From Candidatus Stahliibacteriota bacterium (GTDB taxonomy: Bacteria > Hydrothermota > Tepidihabitantia > SM23-42), in the NCBI GenBank assembly GCA_030606265.1, contig JAUWGT010000003.1, forward strand, positions 1 to 35,992: a DNA stretch of 35,992 bases. Reading direction: 5' to 3'. The notes beneath the pieces were generated by a model. The model saw only the letters and a program-made list of their open reading frames with translations. It was not told the DNA's origin and ran no database searches. This document shows, piece after piece, positions 7,570 through 16,047 of this stretch. The translations under genes were made by a program, and so were the position numbers. Each line of letters begins with the position of its first letter. Within the stretch, counting starts at the first letter, position 1.

Positions 7570-9986
7570 TTCGTCGCCTCCGAGAAAACCTCAAAGAGAA
7601 ACTTCCCGCGCCCGCCTTTTTCATCCTTGATCTCACCAGTTTCATCAATCTCAATATCAAAATCACCCAGCATTATCTTAAGACTACCTGGATGTGAAAT
7701 CTCCTGGCCCAATTGTGTTACGAATATTTTATATAGGTCAATGATAAAACCTCTTCTTGTAAATTTCTGATTTATCCAGTATTCAAGACCCTGTTCGATA
7801 TTCAGCAGAAGTGGATCGATTCTTAACCCTGCTTCACTCAAGAAAGAAAATTTGTTAACATTTAATAGCAAATTGTAAACTGTGGCATCATCAACGATTA
7901 CTGTCGATTTAGCCTTTGCTTTAACCTTCGAATAGAAATTGGCTTCTCGGACAAGCATACCTGTAACATCGAGTTCACCAAAGGCATTCTTGTCCAAGAA
8001 TATTTCTTTGGGGTATACTCCTGAAGCTATCCCAACGCCGATTTGAAAAATGGATCGGTATGAAGGCGGCAGGGCTGCGTAGGTAGCACCCTCGAAATTG
8101 ATCTTGCGTTTTTCTGCCTCCCTGAACCAATCCTGGTATTTACCTATGTTCTCCTGCACAAAACTCTCCGCGACTTGGACCATTTCCAAACCGCTCCTTA
8201 CCGCTGATAGTACACTGCCTGCCTCAAGCTCCGCGGTTTCATCGTTCTTTAGAGCCTGGTGGTTAGCTGAAAAGATGGCAATGCCGCCGTCACCAGTATC
8301 TTTTATTGGAATACCGCCGTATTTTTCGACAACCGATAACATTGACTCCTGGAAGAAATTTCTTATCTCGCTTTCGCGTTTCGCATCTCTCAATTTCGTT
8401 CCCATAAATGTGGAACCTCTGATATCATAGATAAATATCGAAACCAATTCTTTGTAGCGCGAAATATTGAGTAGTGGATGTTCACTCTTTTCCGCGGGGC
8501 TAATCTTAATGTCTTTCTCAATCATTGAAACCTTACCAGCCAAAGCCTCCTCAGCAAGGTAGCGGATACCTTCTGCCGGTACAGCATCTGATAACTTGGG
8601 ATAATAATCAATCAATTCTTCTAACAGGAATGATTTAACGAGGGGTAGTATTATTTCTTTATTTATCGCTTGCACTCTTCTTATAATCTTTGCTGTGTCG
8701 TACTTCTCCTTTAGGAAACCGCTCACTCGGTACCTGTTCATCACCTCCATCGCCTCTTTATTCCCCTTGATTTCTCCAAGCGCTTCCTTAATCATCCCCT
8801 GCAACTTTTCATCATCAACTTTCTTATCGCCGCTGAATGTTAAAATTATGTACGGATCCCATTCATTTTTCATAATGAATTTTTGAAGATCGCCTGGTTT
8901 AAAATTCATAATGCCATTCAGCTCCTTCTCTTTCTGAACATATTCCTGATACTGATTTTTCAAAATGCGTAAATCGTAGGCACTGCTGATAAGATTACGG
9001 CGCAATCTTTTTATCATATTGTCGATCGATGCTTCGGTTGAGAAATTCTCCACCAGATTTACTAATTTACCTCTTATCGCACTCATCGTTTCTTTTATCT
9101 TGCTACGTGTTGCTAAGACCTTCTCATCTATTTCTTCTTTCTTATTCTTCACTATTTTCGTCTTTTCATATGCTTTCTTCTTGAGCAATTCAATGATCTC
9201 AGTGAGACTAGCTTCATCAGGGAAGAAGAAATGCTCCTTGAATATCTCGCGGACATTGTCATTGGTTAAAATCGTCAATTTATCTATTAAATTAAGAACC
9301 CTTGTTTTTGTTTCAGTATAATAGGTGGTCATAATGCTTTTTGAAATAGCGGTGTACAGATTCTCTGGTAGTCCTTGTTGAAGAAAATTCCTGGTCAACA
9401 ACTTCATTGTTTCGCCGCGGTCACAGCGCGGCAAAAGTGGGATTTTCTCATATGTATCTCTGATCAATTTATCATTGACTATGAGGTCTTTTGTCAATGA
9501 ATTCCTGATGTAATTGAATAGCTGGTTCACGACAACACCAAAACGTTCAGCGATCACCATCCTGTTTTCAACTGGTGTATCATAGGTATGCTTGGTCAGA
9601 AGGTCACGCAGGAGTTTTCTGTTGACAATTTCGAAAATAAGTATTTTGTTACTATCTTTGGCGACAAATCGTTTGTATATCTCAAATACATTCTCACTGT
9701 ATCGTTCAAAGAACTTCTCCCATTTGTTGACCATCGATTGGTCTGACAAAAAATTCAGATAAGTAACAACAAACTCTTCTTGCAGTGAGAAAATCTTACG
9801 ACCCAAATACACCAATTCCCTGCCGCCCTTATTTTCAAGTACATCAAGAAACCCATCGGCTTCGACGAATTGCTTCAATACACTAATGTAGCGCTTAAAA
9901 TCGACCGCATCACGGTATGTCTTTGCGAGATTCTTATAATAAGGTGTTTCAAGTATCAATATGTCTTCGAATTCATTTCTCTGCAT
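7566..9986 (-). CDS. Large protein with C-terminal class III nucleotidyl cyclase homology domain (CHD-2), paralog of CHD-1
   Basis: FIYDIRGSTFMG ... GGIPIKDTGDGGIAIF ... FQIGVGIASG ... DVTGMLVREANFYS; 4-nt overlap with CHD-1 and 14-nt overlap with mltG. Confidence 0.75.
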   Translation of the reverse strand: MQRNEFEDILILETPYYKNLAKTYRDAVDFKRYISVLKQFVEADGFLDVLENKGGRELVYLGRKIFSLQEEFVVTYLNFLSDQSMVNKWEKFFERYSENVFEIYKRFVAKDSNKILIFEIVNRKLLRDLLTKHTYDTPVENRMVIAERFGVVVNQLFNYIRNSLTKDLIVNDKLIRDTYEKIPLLPRCDRGETMKLLTRNFLQQGLPENLYTAISKSIMTTYYTETKTRVLNLIDKLTILTNDNVREIFKEHFFFPDEASLTEIIELLKKKAYEKTKIVKNKKEEIDEKVLATRSKIKETMSAIRGKLVNLVENFSTEASIDNMIKRLRRNLISSAYDLRILKNQYQEYVQKEKELNGIMNFKPGDLQKFIMKNEWDPYIILTFSGDKKVDDEKLQGMIKEALGEIKGNKEAMEVMNRYRVSGFLKEKYDTAKIIRRVQAINKEIILPLVKSFLLEELIDYYPKLSDAVPAEGIRYLAEEALAGKVSMIEKDIKISPAEKSEHPLLNISRYKELVSIFIYDIRGSTFMGTKLRDAKRESEIRNFFQESMLSVVEKYGGIPIKDTGDGGIAIFSANHQALKNDETAELEAGSVLSAVRSGLEMVQVAESFVQENIGKYQDWFREAEKRKINFEGATYAALPPSYRSIFQIGVGIASGVYPKEIFLDKNAFGELDVTGMLVREANFYSKVKAKAKSTVIVDDATVYNLLLNVNKFSFLSEAGLRIDPLLLNIEQGLEYWINQKFTRRGFIIDLYKIFVTQLGQEISHPGSLKIMLGDFDIEIDETGEIKDEKGGRGKFLFEVFSEATK

Positions 9987-10953
9987 TGTATTTTTCCTTT
10001 GCCGCTATATGTTCTCGGAATGTCTTTGAAAAATGGTGGTGGCCATCTCCTTTTGCAACAAAATAAAGGTAGTCAACATCAGCTGGGTGAATAACGGCCC
10101 TTATTGAATTTTCGCCAGGGGAACAAATCGGACCAGGTGGTAAGCCGGTATGTATATATGTATTATAATGTGATTCGAATTTTAAATCCCGTTTAGTCAA
10201 TTTTGTTTTTTTCTGATATTTTTCAGGGTTGGCTATTCGCAAAGCATAAAATACCGTTGCACAAGATTCCAGAGGTCGGTTAGTCTTAAGCCTGTTCATG
10301 AAAACTTTGGCAATAATCGATCTCTCTTCCTCAATTCTGGCTTCTTTTTCAATGAGTGATGCCAGTGTTATTATTTTAAAAACAGAATCGACGTTGCGGA
10401 CTTCATATTTCTCAAGATGTCTTTCGAAATTATCGAGCAGCTGCACAATAACATGAGAATCCGCTTGAGCAGGGCTAAATGAGTAGGTATCAGGGAAAAG
10501 ATATCCTTCGAGCGAACTAACTCTGAAGCCTAGCTTTTTGATAAAAACTTTGTTAGTGCATAAAGAAATAAAAGAATCTCGATTAACAATACCGTGGCTA
10601 CCGAGGATATCGGCAATTCCATAAAGCGTCAGTCCCTCTGGAATAGTAACGACAATATCAGAACGGCCTCCTTCTGACAGTTTATTGATGATGTAAAGCG
10701 GATTCTTATACTTCTGCAATACATAACTACCGGATTTCAAATCTTTTTCCTTGCCTGATATCCTTAACCAGAGAATAAATTCCTCTTTGTCTCGAACCAC
10801 GCGATGAAGGGCGAGGTTTTCGGCGATTTCCCGCGCTGTTGCACCATCCGGTATAGTCACTTCTGTACTACCCAGGTTAATGGGCTGTAACCAGACGAGA
10901 ATAATGATAATTAATATTAGGATAGCTAGAGCCGTTCTTTTCATGTCGTGCAC
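9973..10953 (-). CDS. mltG: Endolytic transglycosylase MltG (YceG-like)
   Basis: Single N-terminal TM; IPEGLTLYGIADIL; LEGYLFPDTYSF; ITLASLIEKEA; TGLPPGPICSPGENSIRAVIHP. Confidence 0.93.
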   Translation of the reverse strand: MHDMKRTALAILILIIIILVWLQPINLGSTEVTIPDGATAREIAENLALHRVVRDKEEFILWLRISGKEKDLKSGSYVLQKYKNPLYIINKLSEGGRSDIVVTIPEGLTLYGIADILGSHGIVNRDSFISLCTNKVFIKKLGFRVSSLEGYLFPDTYSFSPAQADSHVIVQLLDNFERHLEKYEVRNVDSVFKIITLASLIEKEARIEEERSIIAKVFMNRLKTNRPLESCATVFYALRIANPEKYQKKTKLTKRDLKFESHYNTYIHTGLPPGPICSPGENSIRAVIHPADVDYLYFVAKGDGHHHFSKTFREHIAAKEKYNAEK

Positions 10954-11357
10954 GTTGAACTTGATCTCAGATATTCATCAAGCATTATTGATGCTGCGAC
11001 TTGATCGACTAAATCTTTTTGTTTCTTGACCTTCATCTCTTTCATTATATTCATCGCATATTGGCTCGTAAATCTTTCATCCCATAATTTGATTTCGATA
11101 TCAGTCATTTTCTTTAACTGTTTGATGAACCTACTTATTTGTTCAGACATTTTAGTCGCTTCCCCTTTATGGGACAACGGATTACCAATGATGATGAGCC
11201 CAACATCACTTTCTTGAATTATCTCCAAGATCTGTCTGAAGAGTGCTTTCTGAGATTTTACTCTGATGGTTGTCAGAGGCTGAGATATCACACCTAATGG
11301 ATCACTTAATGCAATACCGACTCTATTTTCCCCATAATCAATGGCCATGACTCTCAT
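10941..11357 (-). CDS. ruvX: RuvX/YqgF Holliday-junction resolvase-like protein
   Basis: MAIDYGENRVGIALSDPLG, IIIGNPLSHKGE, LWDERFTSQYA, DQVAASIMLDEYL. Confidence 0.92.
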   Translation of the reverse strand: MRVMAIDYGENRVGIALSDPLGVISQPLTTIRVKSQKALFRQILEIIQESDVGLIIIGNPLSHKGEATKMSEQISRFIKQLKKMTDIEIKLWDERFTSQYAMNIMKEMKVKKQKDLVDQVAASIMLDEYLRSSSTCTT

Positions 11358-11412
11358 TTCTCTCTCCTATTGCGCCTTTATGATAAGCAATACCCCACAG
11401 CGGATAGAGAAA

Positions 11413-11440
11413 AGTATAGTGAAATATCATTAGATGTCAA
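11413..11440 (-). promoter_or_regulatory. Promoter of ruvX operon: TTGACA-N16-TATACT
   Basis: Read on the reverse complement; SD AGGAGAG upstream of the ruvX ATG. Confidence 0.65.
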
Positions 11441-11470
11441 TACAAAAACCGTTCCTGAAAGGCTCAGCAG

Positions 11471-11498
11471 TTGACTTTAGTACTGATATAAATACAAT
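11471..11498 (+). promoter_or_regulatory. Promoter of UbiA-family gene: TTGACT-N16-TACAAT, 5 nt before ATG (leaderless)
   Basis: Hexamers read directly; ATG at 11504 lies at the expected +1. Confidence 0.6.
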
Positions 11499-11503
11499 AA
11501 CCC

Positions 11504-12319
11504 ATGGCTTATGTCACAATGCTGCGCCCGATAAACTGCATCATCACATTGGTTTCTGTGTGGGTAGGTGCATGGATCGGTATCGGTTATGGTTTTACCT
11601 TACCGCCTGCACTGATATTGGCCGGTATGATCGGTTTCACGACTTGCGGTTTTGGTAATCTTATCAACGATCTTTATGATATCGACATCGACAAAGTCAA
11701 TAACCCCCAACGTCCCTTACCTGCAGGCAAGGTAAACCCGAAACTCGTTGTTATTTTAGCACTATGTTTGCTAATCATATCCCTGGCATTTTCCCTATCC
11801 ATTAATATAACAGTGTTTTTTCTGGTGCTTGGCGTGTCAATTTTGCTTTTTACCTATGCCGCCTTCCTTAAGAAAACAACTATCGCTAATATCATTGTCT
11901 CGGCTATCACTGGTTTGAGTTTTATCCTCGGCGGGATCGTGGTAAAAAACCCAGTAAGCGTTTTTCCATTTATCTTCTCATTTTTTATCCACATGCCGCG
12001 TGAAATCATAAAAGATATCATTGATATCAAAGGCGACCAAAAAAACAACGTCGTATCAATCCCGATTGCGTTGGGTATCGAACGGGCATCAATAATTAGT
12101 GTACTCTTCCTCGGTGTATTGTGTATACTTTTGCCCCTACCTTATATCCTTGAAATCCTCTCGGTGAGATATATGATTGTCGTGCTTTTCTTTGCCTACC
12201 CGATCATAATCTATTGTTTGATCAGGCTCGTGAAAAAACCTGCAGCTGGTGAATTTTCAAAACTTAGCAGATTTCTAAAATTCGCCATGGCTACGGGTCT
12301 TGTAGCAATGTTCATATGA
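11504..12319 (+). CDS. UbiA-family prenyltransferase (geranylgeranylglycerol-phosphate geranylgeranyltransferase-like)
   Basis: NDLYDIDIDKVNNPQRPLPAGKV and REIIKDIIDIKGDQ Asp-rich motifs; multi-TM, 271 aa. Confidence 0.82.
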   Translation: MAYVTMLRPINCIITLVSVWVGAWIGIGYGFTLPPALILAGMIGFTTCGFGNLINDLYDIDIDKVNNPQRPLPAGKVNPKLVVILALCLLIISLAFSLSINITVFFLVLGVSILLFTYAAFLKKTTIANIIVSAITGLSFILGGIVVKNPVSVFPFIFSFFIHMPREIIKDIIDIKGDQKNNVVSIPIALGIERASIISVLFLGVLCILLPLPYILEILSVRYMIVVLFFAYPIIIYCLIRLVKKPAAGEFSKLSRFLKFAMATGLVAMFI

Positions 12320-13068
12320 TTATTAAAACCATCATCCTCGGTATTATCCAGGGCCTTACTGAATTTTTGCCAGTATCAAGCTCAGGTCATCTTGCCATCC
12401 TTGAGAAATATTTTGGCATCGCCGATCCGGTAGTTTTGGCGATCTTCTTGCATTTCGGTACTTTTCTTGCGACCGTGGTATTTTTCGCCAGACCTATCGC
12501 CGAGCTCTTTAAAGGTGTGTTCAAAGGTAAAAAAGCAAGCATCCATTATGCCCTAAATATTATTGTCGGTTCTGTTCCCATCATTATCTTTGCTTTATTA
12601 TTGAGAACGCAAATCGAAGAGACTTTTACAAACATAACAATTATAAGTATCTTCTTGGGTGTAACCGGACTCGTGCTTATTATGACCATGATTTGCAGGA
12701 AGCACAATAAGCGAATCAGTGCCTTTTCTGCACTGGTCATTGGTTTAGCACAGATGTTTGCTCTATTCCCAGGGATTTCACGATCTGGTATGACAATCTC
12801 AGCTGGGCTATTTTCAAAAATCAGTCCTGAAGAATCCTTCAAATTTTCATTCTTATTGTCCTTACCTGCGATCCTTGGGGCCAATCTTCTGGAACTAGGA
12901 AAAATATCAGTTATAGATGACCCGATCAGTGTTTTGATCGGTATGTTTTTCAGCTTTGTTTTTGGCCTCATCGCTTTGATGATATTGCGCCGGTTAGTCC
13001 ATAAGTATTTTCATCTTTTTGGTATCTATTGCTTGGTAATAAGTATTCTTATACTGCTTTTCAAATGA
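12316..13068 (+). CDS. uppP: Undecaprenyl-diphosphatase UppP/BacA
   Basis: GIIQGLTEFLPVSSSGHL; FPGISRSGMTI; 4-nt overlap with the upstream gene. Confidence 0.95.
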   Translation: MIIKTIILGIIQGLTEFLPVSSSGHLAILEKYFGIADPVVLAIFLHFGTFLATVVFFARPIAELFKGVFKGKKASIHYALNIIVGSVPIIIFALLLRTQIEETFTNITIISIFLGVTGLVLIMTMICRKHNKRISAFSALVIGLAQMFALFPGISRSGMTISAGLFSKISPEESFKFSFLLSLPAILGANLLELGKISVIDDPISVLIGMFFSFVFGLIALMILRRLVHKYFHLFGIYCLVISILILLFK

Positions 13069-15005
13069 AGAAAATAGTATTTTGGATATTAGTTTTCTTC
13101 GTTGCTCAAGAGTGTTTTGGCAAGGTAGAAAAATATCGAAAAGACAATCTGCTGATTGAAAATATCCCAGCCATACCAGATGAATTGGTGCAGCAACTAA
13201 ATCCGTATTTAAATACGCGTTATGCATCTTTTCGCGGTTGGCTACCGAATAATAAAGGCATGCTCATCCGAACACGCCTGGCTGAGGTTTCGCAAATTCA
13301 TCTTGTTGAAGTACCAAAAGGCTTTCGCCAACAACTTACTTTTTCGCAAGAACCATTGAATGCAGTATATGTCTGCCCAAATGGACAAAAAGCTTTTTTC
13401 CTTTTTACCAGTGACTCGGCAGGCAATGAAAAATACCAGATTTACAAACATAACTATCAAACCGGCAAGCAGCAGTTATTAACTGATGGAAAAGCAAAGT
13501 ATGGCGCTATAGTTTGGTCAAATAAAGGTAATAAATTCGCCTTTCGCAGTACAATGAGAAACGGCAAGGACTTTGATATCTACCTCGGCTCTGTTAGAAA
13601 AGGAAAAGCTTTCACAAGGCTATGTAAAAATAGCGGTTATTGGGCACCAATTGAATTCTCTCCTGATGACAAAAAACTTCTGGTAAAGCAATATATTTCA
13701 TCAAATGAATCGTATTATTATATCTTGGATCTGAACACCAAGAGCTTGAGCCAGATAAATCCAAATGATTCAGCAATTGCCTATGGCGTAGCACACTGGG
13801 CAAAGCATGGATCAGGGATCTATATAGTTTCTGATCAATACAGTGAATTCAAACAGCTTCTATACTATGATTTGAAAACAAAAAATAAAAAAATCTTAAC
13901 AAAAAATATACCTTGGGATATCGAAGAATTCGAGTTGTCTCCAGCTGGCGACACCATTACCTTGATAAGTAATGAAGATGGTATAAACAAACTCTATTTT
14001 CTTAACACTAAGACACATTCGATCAGCCAGGCGCGCTTACCTCAAGGTATAATATATAATATTGAGTATAAACCAGATGGTGGAAAATTGGCGATGGTTA
14101 TAAGCACGCCTAAATCACCGACTGATGTCTATACCTTGGACCTCAAACATAAAACATTCACACGCTGGACCTATAGTGAGACCGCAGGTCTTGATACCGC
14201 TCGGTTTATCCAACCTCAGCTGATTCATTATCCAACATTCGATAGTGTCGACGGGGCACCGCGTCTCATCCCAGCATTTTATTTCAAGCCCACAGAATCT
14301 AAACCACCCTATCCAGCGCTAATCATCTGCCACGGCGGACCAGCTGTGCAATATGTCCCCAGTTTTTCGCCAATAACCCAATTCTATTTAGATGAACTAG
14401 GCATTGCGGTCATTGCGCCGAATATCCGGGGTTCATCTGGCTATGGAAAAGAATACATGTCCCTTGACAATACGTATAATAGGGAAAACTCGGTACGTGA
14501 TATCGGTGCTCTGCTCGATTGGATTGCAGAGCAACCTGAATTAGATGCATCGCGTGTCGCAATTATCGGTGGCTCATATGGTGGTTATATGGTGCTGGCG
14601 GCAATGATCCATTATCCAAAGCGTATCCGTTGCGGAATTGAATCTATCGGTATCAGCAATTTCGTTACTTTCTTACAAAATACTGGCAAGTACCGTCAGG
14701 ATTTAAGAAGGCAAGAGTATGGTGATGAACGCGACCCTGAAATGCGTAAATTCTTAGAACAGATATCGCCTTTGACCAATGCTCATAAAATTACTAAACC
14801 TTTGTTTGTAGTTCAGGGATTGAATGATCCGCGCGTACCAGTTACCGAAGCAGAACAAATTGTCAAAGCAGTACGAAAAAACAAAGTTGATGTCTGGTAT
14901 CTTCTTGCTGAGGATGAAGGGCACGGCTTTGCAAAAAAACCAAACCGCGATTTCTATAATCAAGCAAAGATGTTATTCTTGAAAAAATATCTATTGGGGA
15001 AATAA
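13065..15005 (+). CDS. S9 family peptidase (prolyl oligopeptidase / acylaminoacyl-peptidase-like), secreted
   Basis: MKKIVFWILVFFVAQECFG signal peptide, propeller-like repeats, GGSYGGYM nucleophile, GLNDPRVP and EGHGF; ATGA overlap with uppP fixes the start at 13065. Confidence 0.9.
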   Translation: MKKIVFWILVFFVAQECFGKVEKYRKDNLLIENIPAIPDELVQQLNPYLNTRYASFRGWLPNNKGMLIRTRLAEVSQIHLVEVPKGFRQQLTFSQEPLNAVYVCPNGQKAFFLFTSDSAGNEKYQIYKHNYQTGKQQLLTDGKAKYGAIVWSNKGNKFAFRSTMRNGKDFDIYLGSVRKGKAFTRLCKNSGYWAPIEFSPDDKKLLVKQYISSNESYYYILDLNTKSLSQINPNDSAIAYGVAHWAKHGSGIYIVSDQYSEFKQLLYYDLKTKNKKILTKNIPWDIEEFELSPAGDTITLISNEDGINKLYFLNTKTHSISQARLPQGIIYNIEYKPDGGKLAMVISTPKSPTDVYTLDLKHKTFTRWTYSETAGLDTARFIQPQLIHYPTFDSVDGAPRLIPAFYFKPTESKPPYPALIICHGGPAVQYVPSFSPITQFYLDELGIAVIAPNIRGSSGYGKEYMSLDNTYNRENSVRDIGALLDWIAEQPELDASRVAIIGGSYGGYMVLAAMIHYPKRIRCGIESIGISNFVTFLQNTGKYRQDLRRQEYGDERDPEMRKFLEQISPLTNAHKITKPLFVVQGLNDPRVPVTEAEQIVKAVRKNKVDVWYLLAEDEGHGFAKKPNRDFYNQAKMLFLKKYLLGK

Positions 15006-15154
15006 ACAGGTGTTGTTCAAAGTTAAAGGCGGAGCAGCCTGTATTGTTTTATGGCATTGTTATATGAATAAAAGATTTTAACGAAAAACGATTAACGAAA
15101 AACAGCTCGAACCGCGATGTCTATTAACGATCAATTAATCTGTAAGGAGGTTTT

Positions 15155-15628
15155 ATGAAAATATTAGTCGGTTACTATTCAAAAACAGGACATACAGAAA
15201 AGATGGCAGAAGCTATTGCTCAAGGCATCAGGAAAGAAAATGTAACGGTTGAATTAAAGAAGGTAAAAGATATCAGTCCTGATGAATTGCTCGAGTTTGA
15301 AGCCATTATATTTGGTTCACCCACCTATTATGGTATCATGGCTGCAGATTTGAAACAACTGTTCGATGAAAGTGTAAAACACCATGGCAAGCTATCAGGG
15401 AAAATCGGCGGGGCGTTTACTACAAGCGGAATAATGGGTGGTGGTGGGGAAACGACGATACTAAGTATCCTTGAGGCACTCCTGGTCCACGGCATGATTG
15501 TGATTGGCGATGCGCGTACGCAGCACTATGGTCCATTGGCAATTGGGGACCCAGATGGAAATGCGATCGATACGTGCAAAAAATACGGACAGAAAATAGC
15601 CGAATTAACAAAGAAAATCTTCGGATAA
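15155..15628 (+). CDS. Flavodoxin-like / WrbA-type NAD(P)H:quinone oxidoreductase family protein
   Basis: GYYSKTGHTEKMAEAIAQGI phosphate loop; GSPTYYGIMAADLKQLFDE; strong SD AAGGAGG. Confidence 0.88.
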   Translation: MKILVGYYSKTGHTEKMAEAIAQGIRKENVTVELKKVKDISPDELLEFEAIIFGSPTYYGIMAADLKQLFDESVKHHGKLSGKIGGAFTTSGIMGGGGETTILSILEALLVHGMIVIGDARTQHYGPLAIGDPDGNAIDTCKKYGQKIAELTKKIFG

Positions 15629-15790
15629 GCCCCTGACAAAAAATCCAAAAGATCATTGATCGCTTTCAATATTTTATATTTAATGAAGGGCTGGTGAAAA
15701 AACACCTGATCGAGTTGCGGGTTCTTAACCAGAGTGGATCGTAACCTCTTTGATTGATTGAGGTTCCACTGTGCTTTGGAAATAAAAAAA

Positions 15791-15874
15791 CCGTAAGTCA
15801 CGACTGAAAGGGGTGAAGGATAGAAAAAGTACATTCCTTTTCTAAAAGCCCACCTTTTGTTTCTTGACTTACGG
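15791..15874. repeat. Nested imperfect inverted repeat (possible structured RNA or dispersed palindrome)
   Basis: Outer arms CCGTAAGTCA / TGACTTACGG perfect 10 bp; inner arms TAGAAAA / TTTTCTA. Confidence 0.6.
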
Positions 15875-15994
15875 CAACTAAGTATATATTACGACTGTGA
15901 AAAATCTGTGAAATCGGTGATATTGAAGATAGTGCGGCTGATTATTCTAAATAACTAAACCCCTGATCTCTCGAACTTGTCGAGCGGTTTGCTC

Positions 15995-16023
15995 TTGACA
16001 TCGATCCTGCTACGGTGTATATT
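15995..16023 (+). promoter_or_regulatory. Promoter of C25 peptidase: TTGACA-N17-TATATT
   Basis: Hexamers read directly; preceded by a CTCGA-N5-TCGAG hairpin (15970-15984). Confidence 0.55.
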
Positions 16024-16047
16024 TCATATGAAGACTGGAGGATAATC

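Noticed and set aside
12546-12971. 141-aa - strand ORF inside uppP
   Set aside because: Antisense to a confident uppP; no independent evidence.
15970-15984. CTCGA-ACTTG-TCGAG hairpin as a specific operator for the C25 gene
   Set aside because: This short palindrome resembles common dispersed repeats and may not be regulatory.
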